From: Mesorhizobium sp. M1E.F.Ca.ET.045.02.1.1
GTDB taxonomy: Bacteria > Pseudomonadota > Alphaproteobacteria > Rhizobiales > Rhizobiaceae
DNA: 64,000 bases
Direction: 5' to 3'
NCBI RefSeq assembly: GCF_003952485.1
Contig: NZ_CP034447.1
Coordinates: 2,480,001 to 2,544,000, forward strand
Shown: positions 34,298-43,300 of the stretch, piece after piece
Layout: each line of letters starts with the position of its first letter
Position numbering within the stretch: position 1 is the stretch's first letter
The notes under the pieces: model-generated
Database searches by the model: none
Seen by the model: the letters and a program-made list of their open reading frames with translations, nothing else
Told to the model about the DNA's origin: nothing
Position numbers and translations under genes: made by a program

Positions 34298-34708
34298 ATG
34301 TTTGCGAAAGTCCAGACCACCGACGCCAGCCGCCGCATTTACGGCCCGGAGCGCAATGATCGCCGGCCGAAGCTCGCGCTGCGCCAGCGCGCCAGCGATC
34401 ATCCGATGGCGATGTTCACGCTGCTCGGCGCCACCGCCTTTGCCGGCATGGTGCTTGCGCCGGCCGCGGGTCCCGCTTTCGCTTCGATCAATCCCCCGGC
34501 CAACGTCGTGGAGGGCGCGCCGACCACGCTCAAGACCGCGCGCCTGCCGCAGCCGCAGATCGAGTTCGCCTGCAAAGGCCAGAACTGGGGCGCCGAAAGC
34601 CCCGAGTGCCTGCGCGCCATCGCCGAGCAGTCAGGCCAGCACAGAGCCCGCGCGGTGCGCATGATCGCCAACGCGGCGCCGCTCACCAACACACCGAACG
34701 TTTTTTAA
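34298..34708 (+). CDS. Hypothetical membrane/secreted protein (136 aa)
   Basis: The protein has a charged N-terminal stretch, one hydrophobic segment at about residues 37-62 (MAMFTLLGATAFAGMVLAP) ending in AFA, and a C-terminal domain with two cysteines in FACKGQNWGAESPECLRAIAEQSG. An internal start at Met37 would make it a conventional signal peptide. The family is not recognised. AAGGGAACAG precedes the ATG, and a good rho-independent terminator follows, so it is a single-gene unit. Confidence 0.75.
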   Translation: MFAKVQTTDASRRIYGPERNDRRPKLALRQRASDHPMAMFTLLGATAFAGMVLAPAAGPAFASINPPANVVEGAPTTLKTARLPQPQIEFACKGQNWGAESPECLRAIAEQSGQHRARAVRMIANAAPLTNTPNVF

Positions 34709-34742
34709 GGCTCCCCTGAGCGCACCCTCCGCGCTCCAGTCA

Positions 34743-34780
34743 GGCTCCCGCCGCAATGTCGGTCGGGAGCCTCTTTTTTT
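34743..34780 (+). terminator. Rho-independent terminator of the 136-aa protein gene
   Basis: GGCTCCCG (34743-34750) and CGGGAGCC (34764-34771) form an eight-pair stem, followed by TCTTTTTTT to 34780. The stem lies 35 bp after the stop codon. Confidence 0.9.
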
Positions 34781-34783
34781 GGA

Positions 34784-34991
34784 ATATGTGGCGATTCAGG
34801 TGAGGCCGGCCTGCGAATGGCGGCTTCCTGCGCTCCCGGCCCTCGCCGGCCGAAGCCGAAGCACTCACGAGTCGCCGCGCAGTCGAGGCTATGGCCGGCG
34901 TAGGCCGGTACTCGCGTACTTGAATGTAAGCTCCGTTTCGGTTCTCGGAAGCCATCGTTCTCCACTCGGCCTGACTTGAATCGCCACATAT
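34784..34991. repeat. MITE-like palindromic element (208 bp)
   Basis: The first 24 bases (34784-34807, starting ATATGTGGCGATTCA) match the complement of the last 24 (34968-34991) at 22 positions. Inner segments GGCGGCTTCC and GGAAGCCATCG continue the symmetry. It lies between the terminator and the hybrid-kinase gene. No coding potential is evident. Its size and inverted termini resemble a non-autonomous mobile or mosaic repeat; no target-site duplication is obvious. Confidence 0.65.
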
Positions 34992-35007
34992 CCCTGGCAC
35001 GCCGGAT

Positions 35008-37098
35008 TCAGCCTTCCACGGCCGCCGCCTGATCGGCGATAGCGGAGAGGACTCCGCGGACGTCTAGTGTGGAGAATGGCTTCTCCAGGATCTGCGGGCG
35101 CTGGTGCGGCGGCAGCGCCTCGATCTCAGCCTTGGCGCCGATAAGGTCGCCGGTGACCAGCACGAAGCGTTGCGCCAGTCCCGGCCGTTCGGCCAGCAGT
35201 TCGCGATAGATCGATATGCCGCTGGTGCCCGGCATGCGCAGGTCGGAAAAGACGATGTCCGGCGGCATCTGCCCGCTCAGCACCTCACCGGCCGACGTCC
35301 AGCTTGCGACGACGCGCGATTTCACCGCCATGAGCTCCAGTATGTCGGAGAGAGAAGCGGCGACGTCGGGCTCGTCGTCGATGATCAGCGCATGGCGCAG
35401 CCCGCTCGAGCGTGCCGGACCTTCGCCGGTCTTTGCCGTATCGCCGGCGATCGCCGGCAGTTGGACGACGAAGCGCGCGCCGTGCGGCTCAACCTCCTCG
35501 AACCAGATGTTGCCGTTGTGGCGCTCGACGATCGATTTCGAGATCGAAAGGCCGATGCCGGTACCGACGCCGACGGGCTTGGTGGTGAAGTAGGATTCGA
35601 AGATGCGTGAGCGGATCGCCTCGGGAATGCCGGGCCCGTTGTCCTCGACGGAGAATCCGGGATTGCCGCGCTCGCTGCGAAAGGTCCGCACCTTGATGTG
35701 CCGCTCGCCGGTGGCTCCAGCCAGCGCATGCTGGCTGTTGATGAGGAAGTTGGCCGCGACCTGCGTGACATGGTCGGCGTCCGCCATGGCGAGCAGCGGG
35801 CCGTTGGCGAAGTCGGTGTCGATGATGATGCCGCTGGAGCGCGCGCCATAGGCGGTAACCTCGAGCGCCGAGCGCATCACCTGGTTGAGGTCGGTTTCGG
35901 CCTGCTCGGTCGGATGCAGGCGCACCATCGACAGGAAGCTCTTGACGATGCGGCCGCAGCGTTCGGCGGCCGCGCGCACCTTTTCGGCGCGCACCTTGGT
36001 CTGCGGGTCGGTCGCGAATTCATGCAGCAGGGTCGATTGCGCGACCACCACCGCCAGCGGGTTGTTGAGCTCGTGCGAGACGCCGGCGAGCAGCGAGCCC
36101 ATCGCCGCCATCTTTTCGTTCTGGTGCAGCTTCTCGCGCTGGCGGTTGATCTCTTCTTCGGCGTGCAGCTTCTCGCGCAGGTCGCGGATCGAGCCGAAGA
36201 TCAGGCGGCGATCGGCAACCCGCATCTCAGTCGCGGTCAGTTCGATCGGGAAAATCTCGCCGGCCGCGTTCTGGGTCACGGTCTCGAGCCGTTGGCCGAC
36301 CATCGGCGCGCCGCGGCCCGCCATATACTCGGCGCCCGACGCATAGCCCTTGCGGTAGTAGTGCGGAACGATGGTGTCGAGCAGGTCCTTGCCGAGGATA
36401 TCGCTGCGCGGGAAGCCGAACATCTTCTCGGCGGCCGGGTTGAATTCGATGATGAAGCCCGCCTCGTCGATGACGATGATGGCGTCGAGCGAGGCCTGCA
36501 GCATGGTGCGGCGGATGACTTCGCTGGCATGCGCCTCGGAGGGCGAGTGCTCGATGGCGTCGCCGATAGCGAGCGCGATGATGTGCAGCGTCGCCTCTTC
36601 CTCGTCGGTCCATTCGCGTTCGGCGACGCAGTCGTTGACCGCCAGCGTGCCCCAGAGATGGCCGTGGGCGAAGACCGACACGGAAATGAAGGATTTTATG
36701 TTCTGCTTCTCGAAATCGGCCCTCAGGAAACCATCCAGATTGCGGGTGTGACCGGCAAAGACCTTGCCCTGGCGCTCGTCCTCCTGCAGCCGCTCCAGCA
36801 GCGGATCGGAGTTGATGATCGACTGCATGATGACGGTGGGCGATGCCAGCTCGCCGCCGAATTCAGGGTCGATCCAGTAAGCCGAGACGGATTGCGCAAA
36901 GCCCTGGCCGGGCAGTTCGCGCAGACGAAACAGAATGCCGCGCTGGCAATCCATGGCCCGGCAGAGCGTTTCCAGCATGCCGTCCATCTCGCGCTGCCAA
37001 TCGCCCGCCTCGCGCAAACGGCGAACGACGTGGACGGCCGCCATCGCGGCACCCTGGCGGGAGCCGTGCATGTCCATCCGTGCGGCCTCAGCTGTCAT
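35008..37098 (-). CDS. Hybrid sensor histidine kinase (GAF-PAS-HisKA-HATPase-REC)
   Basis: The 696-residue soluble protein has a GAF domain at about 35-185 (AHGHLWGTLAVNDCVAERE), a PAS domain at about 195-310 (DAIIVIDEAGFIIEFNPAAEKMFGF), a HisKA domain with His342 in GVSHELNNPLAV, an ATPase domain with EDNGPGIP and GTGIGLSIS, and a C-terminal receiver with IIDDEPD and phospho-acceptor Asp in VFSDLRMPG. It would sense a cytosolic ligand and pass phosphate His to Asp within the same chain. The OmpR-type regulator at 37245-38021 lies upstream on the same strand and may be its partner. The start has no strong ribosome binding site. Confidence 0.92.
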   Translation of the reverse strand: MTAEAARMDMHGSRQGAAMAAVHVVRRLREAGDWQREMDGMLETLCRAMDCQRGILFRLRELPGQGFAQSVSAYWIDPEFGGELASPTVIMQSIINSDPLLERLQEDERQGKVFAGHTRNLDGFLRADFEKQNIKSFISVSVFAHGHLWGTLAVNDCVAEREWTDEEEATLHIIALAIGDAIEHSPSEAHASEVIRRTMLQASLDAIIVIDEAGFIIEFNPAAEKMFGFPRSDILGKDLLDTIVPHYYRKGYASGAEYMAGRGAPMVGQRLETVTQNAAGEIFPIELTATEMRVADRRLIFGSIRDLREKLHAEEEINRQREKLHQNEKMAAMGSLLAGVSHELNNPLAVVVAQSTLLHEFATDPQTKVRAEKVRAAAERCGRIVKSFLSMVRLHPTEQAETDLNQVMRSALEVTAYGARSSGIIIDTDFANGPLLAMADADHVTQVAANFLINSQHALAGATGERHIKVRTFRSERGNPGFSVEDNGPGIPEAIRSRIFESYFTTKPVGVGTGIGLSISKSIVERHNGNIWFEEVEPHGARFVVQLPAIAGDTAKTGEGPARSSGLRHALIIDDEPDVAASLSDILELMAVKSRVVASWTSAGEVLSGQMPPDIVFSDLRMPGTSGISIYRELLAERPGLAQRFVLVTGDLIGAKAEIEALPPHQRPQILEKPFSTLDVRGVLSAIADQAAAVEG

Positions 37099-37244
37099 CG
37101 TCGAACGTCATCCCGGAGCCATATCGGTAAACCATGAAATCCGGCACACAAGCCCCGAAAATCGATCACGGTTTTGCGGGGGCGTGCGCTCAATCGGAAT
37201 GCTACAGCGTCTTTCACGTATCCGGAAGGATGCGCGGGCCGGAG

Positions 37245-38021
37245 TCAATTGCCGTCGCTTGTCGGCAGCGAGAAGATATAGCCTTCGCCGCGTACGGTGC
37301 GCAGGAATTTCGGGTTGGCCGGATCGGTTTCGATCTTTTTCCTGAGACGCATGATGCGGATATCGACCGCGCGCGACGATTCGGGATCTTCCACGAAGCC
37401 GATCGCCTCCGAGATCGCCGCCCGCGTCAGGAGCCGGTTGGCGCGGGTGAGGAAAACCTCCAGCACGTCGAACTCGCTCTTGGCCATCTCGATGACCGCG
37501 CCGTTGGCGCCGGTGACCAGCCTGCCGTCGAAATCGGCCTGGAAGCCGCCGAAGTTCATGAAGCGGCGCGTGCCGGCCTCGGCCTTCGCGGCCTTAGGTG
37601 CTGCCGGCTGCGGCACGCGGCGCAGCACGCTGCGGACCCTCGCCAGCACTTCGCGCAATTCGTAGGGCTTGACGATGTAGTCGTCGGCGCCGAGTTCCAG
37701 GCCGACGATGCGGTCGAGCGCGGTGCCGGCGGCGGTGGCATAGATGATGCCGATCTGGGTCTTCGAACGCAGCCAGCGGCCGAGCGACAGGCCATCCTCG
37801 CCGGGCATGGCGATGTCGAGTATGGCAAGGTGGAAGGACTGCGCCTCGAGCAGGCCGCGCGCCGCCGCGGCATTCTCGGCCGTGGCAACGTCATAGCCGT
37901 TTGCCCCAAGATATTCGGCAACCGCCTCCCTCAGGTCCGGCTCGTCCTCGACGACGATGATGCGTGCCTTCACAATGGTCTCGCTCCCGCTTTCAGCGGA
38001 AAGTAGATTGGGTATAAACAT
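37245..38021 (-). CDS. OmpR-family response regulator (canonical receiver)
   Basis: This 258-residue protein has a full receiver (acidic pocket VVEDEPD, phospho-acceptor Asp in LAILDIAMPG, Lys in IVKPYE) and a winged-helix DNA-binding domain (RANRLLTRAAISEAI; SRAVDIRIMRLRKKIE; LRTVRGEGYIF). A GTG at 37973 with GGGAG upstream gives a 242-residue form that starts just before the receiver and may be the true start. The gene is upstream of the hybrid kinase on the same strand, and 36 bp from a divergent atypical regulator. It should activate or repress genes in response to phosphorylation; the targets are unknown. Confidence 0.92.
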   Translation of the reverse strand: MFIPNLLSAESGSETIVKARIIVVEDEPDLREAVAEYLGANGYDVATAENAAAARGLLEAQSFHLAILDIAMPGEDGLSLGRWLRSKTQIGIIYATAAGTALDRIVGLELGADDYIVKPYELREVLARVRSVLRRVPQPAAPKAAKAEAGTRRFMNFGGFQADFDGRLVTGANGAVIEMAKSEFDVLEVFLTRANRLLTRAAISEAIGFVEDPESSRAVDIRIMRLRKKIETDPANPKFLRTVRGEGYIFSLPTSDGN

Positions 38022-38057
38022 GATGTCCAGCGCTCATCTCGAGTTGTCTGTGGCGGG

Positions 38058-38753
38058 GTGAAGAAAATGGCAGCACGATCTGTCGTCGCGCTTGTGTCCG
38101 TTGCCGAAGTGGTGGCCGGCGACCTTGCCGACCATCTCGAACGGCGCGGGCACGATGTGCGCCAGGCACGCCAGCCCTGGGAGGCGGAGTCGCTGCTCTC
38201 CGCGGGGGGCATCGATGTCGTCGTCGTCGGTGACGATGTGACCCAGGCGGACGGTCGCGAGCTGCTCAAGCGTTATGGCGGCGAGAGCGGCTCCGACTTC
38301 ATCCTGATCTGCCGGCCACGCGACCTTGTCGACAAGGTGCTGGCGCTGGAGCTCGGCGCCGCAGACGTGGTGGAAAGTCCGCTCAATGTGCGCGAGCTCG
38401 CTGCGCGCATCGGCGGCCTGCTGATGCGACGCGGCCGCAACACCCAGGAACTGATCGTGCTGGAGAACGCCACCGTCGACCTGAGGTCGGCCATGGTCAT
38501 GCATCGCTCCGGTGCCGAGGATCAACTGTCGCCGGGCCAGGTTGCGCTGCTCAGGCTCTTCCTGGCAAGCCCGCGAAAGGTGCTGACGCGCGACGACATC
38601 ATCGCCGCCGCGCCGGCCGAGAACGCGGACGCTTTCGACCGCTCGATCGATTCGCGGATCGTGAGGTTGCGCCGCAAGCTCGATACCGAGACCATCACCA
38701 CGATCAGGGGCGCCGGCTATCGCTTCGATCCGCCGACGCCGCGCACCGACTGA
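38058..38753 (+). CDS. Atypical OmpR-like regulator with a degenerate receiver
   Basis: The 231-residue protein has the fold pattern of a receiver followed by a winged-helix domain (PRKVLTRDDIIAAAP; DSRIVRLRRKLD; TIRGAGYRFDPP). The receiver lacks the phosphorylation site: the acidic pair is replaced (SVAEV), the expected Asp is Gly in VVVVGDDVTQADG, and the conserved Lys position reads VVESPLN. It is therefore probably phosphorylation-independent. It is divergent from the canonical OmpR gene with 36 bp between them. The start is GTG at 38058 or ATG at 38067. A GCATCGG-CCGATGC hairpin follows. Confidence 0.87.
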   Translation: MKKMAARSVVALVSVAEVVAGDLADHLERRGHDVRQARQPWEAESLLSAGGIDVVVVGDDVTQADGRELLKRYGGESGSDFILICRPRDLVDKVLALELGAADVVESPLNVRELAARIGGLLMRRGRNTQELIVLENATVDLRSAMVMHRSGAEDQLSPGQVALLRLFLASPRKVLTRDDIIAAAPAENADAFDRSIDSRIVRLRRKLDTETITTIRGAGYRFDPPTPRTD

Positions 38754-38785
38754 GGCGAGGGCGGCCGGGTCATTTCCTTGATCTG

Positions 38786-38810
38786 GCATCGGATCCCCCA
38801 AAACCGATGC
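38786..38810. terminator. Hairpin between convergent genes (weak terminator)
   Basis: GCATCGG (38786-38792) pairs with CCGATGC (38804-38810), loop ATCCCCCAAAA. It is between the atypical regulator (+) and a small gene (-). Neither side has a T-run, so termination is uncertain. Confidence 0.5.
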
Positions 38811-38817
38811 TTCGTGC

Positions 38818-38982
38818 TCAGCGCGCCACAAGGACCGAGGGACCTGAGGGCAAGTCGGCGCTGGCGGTGATTTCGACATGGGCGCGCTCCTTCAGGAGCA
38901 CCGTTGCCAGCGCGGCAAAGCCGAGCAGCCCTTGCGCGTAGAGCAATGCGGAAAGCACGGAAGCTGCAAACCTGGTGTTCAT
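38818..38982 (-). CDS. Small membrane protein (54 aa)
   Basis: An ATG at 38982 with AGGGG upstream opens a 54-codon frame ending at TGA 38820-38818. It encodes a hydrophobic segment at about residues 6-31 (AASVLSALLYAQGLLGFAALATVLL), then a polar tail (KERAHVEITASADLPSGPSVLVAR). The signature of an N-terminal signal anchor is clear, but the family is not recognised. It follows the 110-aa membrane protein on the same strand with 33 bp between them, so it may share that transcript. Confidence 0.55.
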   Translation of the reverse strand: MNTRFAASVLSALLYAQGLLGFAALATVLLKERAHVEITASADLPSGPSVLVAR

Positions 38983-39015
38983 GTCATTACCCCTAAATCG
39001 ATATGTATCGGTGCT

Positions 39016-39348
39016 TCAGGAAACTCCCGAAGCGCCCGCGCCGCTAACGGAGCCCCCCGCTGCGGCGCGGGCCTTCGGTCCTCTCGGCAGCAAGTAGCCG
39101 GAGGGGCCGCGCGTCCTCATCAGCCGAAGGCCGACCCGCCAGAGGGCCCTCAGCCGGTGGACGCGCAGGCTGGAAACGATCCAGACCGTGGCGATGAACA
39201 GTGCAGTGTGCAGCGTCGAAACCTCGCCCGAATTCATGGCGCCGAGCGTTGCCACGGGGTTGCCGGCGACAGAGCCGGCGCCACCGAGGATGACGGCCGC
39301 GACGCCGATCCTGAGAAGCCAGGAGCGTAGGTTCGATTTCCTGCCCAT
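39016..39348 (-). CDS. Hypothetical membrane protein (110 aa)
   Basis: This frame encodes a short basic N-terminus (MGRKSNLRSWLLR), a hydrophobic glycine/alanine-rich segment (IGVAAVILGGAGSVAG), a second one (STLHTALFIATVWIVSSLRV) and a basic C-terminus ending in a Gly/Ser/Ala stretch. No family is recognised. The start is uncertain because no ribosome binding site is visible. A longer frame from 39588 would overlap the L,D-transpeptidase leader and is unlikely. Confidence 0.5.
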   Translation of the reverse strand: MGRKSNLRSWLLRIGVAAVILGGAGSVAGNPVATLGAMNSGEVSTLHTALFIATVWIVSSLRVHRLRALWRVGLRLMRTRGPSGYLLPRGPKARAAAGGSVSGAGASGVS

Positions 39349-39686
39349 TTTCGTTTGCTGATGTCTGTTCCCGTTGCATCCACATTGCCGCCGGCCTGTA
39401 TCCGCATCATGCCGCGCAGGCCGCGTTTTGTTGCAATTCGGTTTCGAGATTAGCGAAATAGCTTTCATATCAGAGCCATGCGCACTTTCGTTTGTCGGTT
39501 TCCCCTCTGTCGTCGGTAACCATGACAGGCTCACGAGCAGCGTTCTTCCGGGCTGGGGCGTTAATTTTGGGAAACAGATTCGAAACAATAACGAGCATCA
39601 AGCGAAATAGGCTTGAAACAGGTGACCTCGATAAAGCGACACATCGAAATGAAGCCGGCCGGACCGGCATAAAGAGAGGGATCGTC
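39349..39686. other. Intergenic leader region without a convincing gene
   Basis: The 338 bp upstream of the L,D-transpeptidase gene contain open frames on both strands, but none has a ribosome binding site or recognisable content. The last 150 bp are relatively AT-rich and probably carry the L,D-transpeptidase promoter. Confidence 0.55.
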
Positions 39687-40139
39687 ATGCATACCGCCAT
39701 TTCCGCCAAGCTCATCAATGTCACCGCCGCCGCGCTCACCGGCGCGGCATTGCTTTTCGGCAGCAACGCCGCCCACGCCAATCAGATCGTCGCCCGGGTT
39801 TCGCTGTCGCAGCAGATCATGGAAGTCACGGTCGACGGCCGTCCGACCTACACCTGGAAGGTGTCGACGGGTGACAGGAGGCACATCACGCCGACGGGAT
39901 CCTTCAGGCCGACCCGCCTGCACGAGATGTGGTATTCGAAGAAGTACGACAATGCGCCGATGCCGCATTCGGTGTTCTTCAGCGGCGGCTACGCGGTGCA
40001 CGCCACCTACGCCATCAACCGTCTCGGCCGGCCTGCCTCGCATGGCTGCGTGCGCCTGCATCCCGATGCCGCGGCCGATTTCTACCAGCTTGTCGAGGTT
40101 TTCGGCCCGGCCAACACCAGCATCGTCATTGTTAAATAA
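39687..40139 (+). CDS. L,D-transpeptidase (YkuD domain)
   Basis: The 150-residue exported enzyme has a signal peptide (cleavage near AHAN) and a minimal YkuD domain: ARVSLSQQIMEVTVDGRPTYTWKVSTG, then VHATYAINRLGRPASHGCVRLHP with the catalytic Cys and His. It would crosslink peptidoglycan stem peptides or attach proteins in the periplasm. The start at 39687 has AAGAGAGGG upstream; a longer in-frame start at 39492 lacks support. It is followed by a repeat and a strong bidirectional terminator. Confidence 0.93.
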   Translation: MHTAISAKLINVTAAALTGAALLFGSNAAHANQIVARVSLSQQIMEVTVDGRPTYTWKVSTGDRRHITPTGSFRPTRLHEMWYSKKYDNAPMPHSVFFSGGYAVHATYAINRLGRPASHGCVRLHPDAAADFYQLVEVFGPANTSIVIVK

Positions 40140-40190
40140 CGGGCTGGGTCAAGTAGCAGGCGGATTGCCGCCTTCGGCGTAGTCTATTAG

Positions 40191-40239
40191 GCGCAATTTC
40201 GGACGGAAAAGCGTTACACACTTTTCCTGAAATTGCTCA
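40191..40239. repeat. Rhizobial intergenic repeat, ACACACTTTTCC family (copy 2)
   Basis: The unit GCGCAATTTCGGACGG to GAAATTGCTC closely matches the copy at 7936 (GGACGGAAAA-CGTTACACACTTTTCC shared with one substitution). It lies just after the L,D-transpeptidase gene. Confidence 0.8.
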
Positions 40240-40264
40240 GCGCCGAAGCCGTGAGGCCACCGCC

Positions 40265-40296
40265 AAAAAAGAGGCCGGAATTTTCCGGCCTCTTTT
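40265..40296. terminator. Bidirectional terminator between L,D-transpeptidase and RND pump genes
   Basis: AAGAGGCCGG (40269-40278) and CCGGCCTCTT (40285-40294) form a ten-pair stem with a six-base loop, with A-runs before and T-runs after, so it reads as a terminator on both strands. Confidence 0.9.
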
Positions 40297-40302
40297 CATT
40301 AT

Positions 40303-40377
40303 GGAGCGAATAGGAAGTAGCGAATAGAGATGCCCCGGCGCGCGAACGCCATTCTCCCCTATTCGCTATTGCCTCCG
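40303..40377. repeat. Inverted GCGAATAG-type repeat array
   Basis: GGAGCGAATAGGAAGTAGCG on the left is mirrored by CCCTATTCGCTATTGCCTCC on the right, ending just after the RND-pump stop codon. It resembles the AGTAGGC array at 12530, which also abuts stop codons. Confidence 0.65.
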
Positions 40378-40379
40378 CT

Positions 40380-43300
40380 TCAGGTCGGCAGCGCCGGCAT
40401 CAGCTTCGGATCGGGCTTCTCGGCAAGATGCGGCAGATCCTTGCTGGCGATGAAGGTGTAGAACATGGGCACGACGAACAGCGTGAACATCGTGCCGACC
40501 AGGATGCCTGTGAAGATGACGAGGCCCATCGAGTAACGGGCCGCGGCGCCGGCGCCGCTGGAGATGATCAGCGGCACGACGCCGAGCGCCATCGCCGCCG
40601 TCGTCATCAGGATCGGCCGCAGGCGCACCTTGGCCGAGGCAATGATGGCGTCGCGCCGCCGCATGCCGTGGATTTCGCGCTGCTGGTTGGCGAACTCCAC
40701 CAGAAGGATGCCGTGCTTGGTGATGAGGCCGATCAGCGTGATCAGTCCGACCTGGGTGTAGATGTTGAGCGTGCCCAGGCCGATGTTGAGCGGCACGATG
40801 GCGCCGAAGATCGACAACGGCACCGCCATCATGATGATCAGCGGGTCGCGGAAGCTCTCGAACTGCGCGGCCAGCACCAGGTAGATGACGATCACCGCCG
40901 CGGTGAAGGCGATCAGGATGGTGTTGCCCTGCTCCTTTTCCTGCCGAGACTGGCCGGAATAGTCGATGAAGAAAGTGTCGGGCAGCGTCTCCTTGGCAAG
41001 ATCCTCCAACACCTTCAACCCGTCCCCGGTGGTGACGCCCGGCAGCGGCAAGGCCGAGATCGTCGAGGAATTCAGCTGGTTGAACTGCTCGATCGCCGCC
41101 GGCGATGCGTTGGTCGAAATCTTCACCACCGCCGACAGAGGCACCATTTTGCCGTCCTCGCTGCGAATGAAGTATTCGCCCAGCCTCTCCGGATTGTCGC
41201 GGAACTCCTGCGGCACCTGCGGGATGATGTCGTAACTGTGGGAGTCGCGGTCGAATTGCGCCACCTCGGCGCCGCCGACCAGCAGAGTCAGCGTGCGGCC
41301 GACATCGGCGATCGGCAGGTTCAGCGCCGCGGCGCGCTCGCGGTCGATGGTGACGGTCACCTGTGGCGCGTCATAGGCCATCGAGTTCTGCACGACGATG
41401 AAGCGGCCGGAAGCCTGCGCCTTGTTCTTGATCTTCTCGGCCTCGTCGAAGACCTCGGAGGGATCGCCGGTCGAGCGCACCACCATCGAGATGGGCAGGC
41501 CACCGCCTGAGCCGGGCAGCGTCGGCGGCGCGAAGACGAAGGCCTCGACGCCCGCCACCTTGGCGAGGCGGCCCTGGATGTCGGCCTGAAGCTCCTTGGA
41601 GCCGCGCTTGCGATCCGCCCAGTCCTTGAAGGCGAAGCCGACGAAGGCGCTGTTGGTCGCGCCGCCGAAAGCGACGGCCGAGAACTGCGCCCTGGTCTCC
41701 GGGATGTCCTTCACCAGGCCGAGCATCTGGTTGACGTAGGTTTCGGTGTAGTCCGACGTCGCATAGCGCGGCGCGGTCACCAGCGACAGCAGGAAGCCCT
41801 GATCTTCCTCCGGCGCCAGCTCGCTGGAGGTCTTGGTGAACATGAAGCCGGTGAGCGCGACCAGCGCGACGACGATGATCAGCGTCACCGGCCGGTTCCT
41901 GAGCGAAGCGGTGACCGCCCGCTCGTAGACGCGCTCGACGCGGCTGAAGGTGCCGTCGACGATGCGCTGGAAGCGGCTATGCGCGCCGGCCTTCAGGAGG
42001 CGCGCAGACATCATCGGCGTGATGGTCACGGCGATCAGGCCGGACAGCACCACGGAGCCGGCCAGCGTCACCGCGAATTCGCGGAACAATGCGCCGGTCA
42101 GGCCGCCGGTGAAGGCTAGCGGCGCGAACACGGCGGCGAGCGTGATGGTCATTGCGACGATGGCCGAGAAGATTTCGCGCATGCCGTTGAAGGCCGCCTG
42201 CATCGGCGACATGTGGTCCTCCTCCATGTGGCGATGGATGTTCTCCACCACCACGATGGCGTCGTCGACGACGAGGCCGATCGCCAGCACCATGGCAAGC
42301 AGCGACAAGAGATTGATCGAGTAACCGACCGAAAACAGGATGAAGCAGACGCCGATCAGCGACAGCGGGATGGTCACGATCGGCATCATCACCGATCGGA
42401 ACGATCCGAGGAACAACAGGATGACCACGATGACGATGGCGACCGCCTCGCCGATGGTCTTGAACACCTCCTCGATCGAGGCGCTGATCTGCCCGGTGGC
42501 GTCGTAGACGACCTCGATCGTCATGCCTTTCGGCAGCGTCTCCTGAATCTGCGGCACGAGCTTGGTGATCGCCGCCGCGGTCGTCAACGGGTTGGCCGCC
42601 GGTGTCGGGAAGATGGCGAGGAAGGTGCCGGGTTTGCCGTTGAAGCTCACCCTGGTGTCGGTGCTTGCGGCGCCGAGCTCGACGCGCGCGACGTCGCGCA
42701 GACGCACGACCTGGCCGTCCGTCGAGCGGATCGGGAGCTGCGAGAACGCTTCCGGCGTCTGCAAGGTCGAGTGAACCGTGATCGACGAGACCACATACTC
42801 GTTCTGAGTGTTGCCGGGCGCGGACAGGAAGTTGGAGTTGTTGATCGCAGTCAGCACGTCGGCGGCGGTGGCACCGCGGGCGGCAAGCCTGACCGGGTCG
42901 ATCCAGACGCGCATGGAATATTCCTCGGCGCCGAAGATCTGAACGTCGGCGACGCCTTCCACCGTCGAGATGCGAGGCCGGATGACGCGCTCGATATACT
43001 CGGTGAGCTGCTCCTTGGTCATGTTCGGATTCTGCATCGAGATATACATCATCGCGAACTGCTGGCCGGTGCCCTTGACGATCACCGGATCCTTGGAGGC
43101 GTCCGGCAGGGTGCCGCGCACGCCCTGGACCTTGGAGAGCACCTCGGTCAGCGCCACGTCGGGATTGGAGCCGAGCTTCATCTGCACGGTCACGGTGCTG
43201 GAGGACGGGCGGCTCGATGAGGTCACGTAGTCGATGTTCTCGGTCGAGGCGACGGCGCGCGCGATCGGCGCGGAGATGAAGCCCTGGATCAGGTCGGCGC

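Noticed and set aside
33880..34359. Frames of about 150 codons on both strands between the Rieske and 136-aa protein genes
   Set aside because: No ribosome binding site, no recognisable sequence, and the plus frame overlaps the start of the supported gene at 34298.
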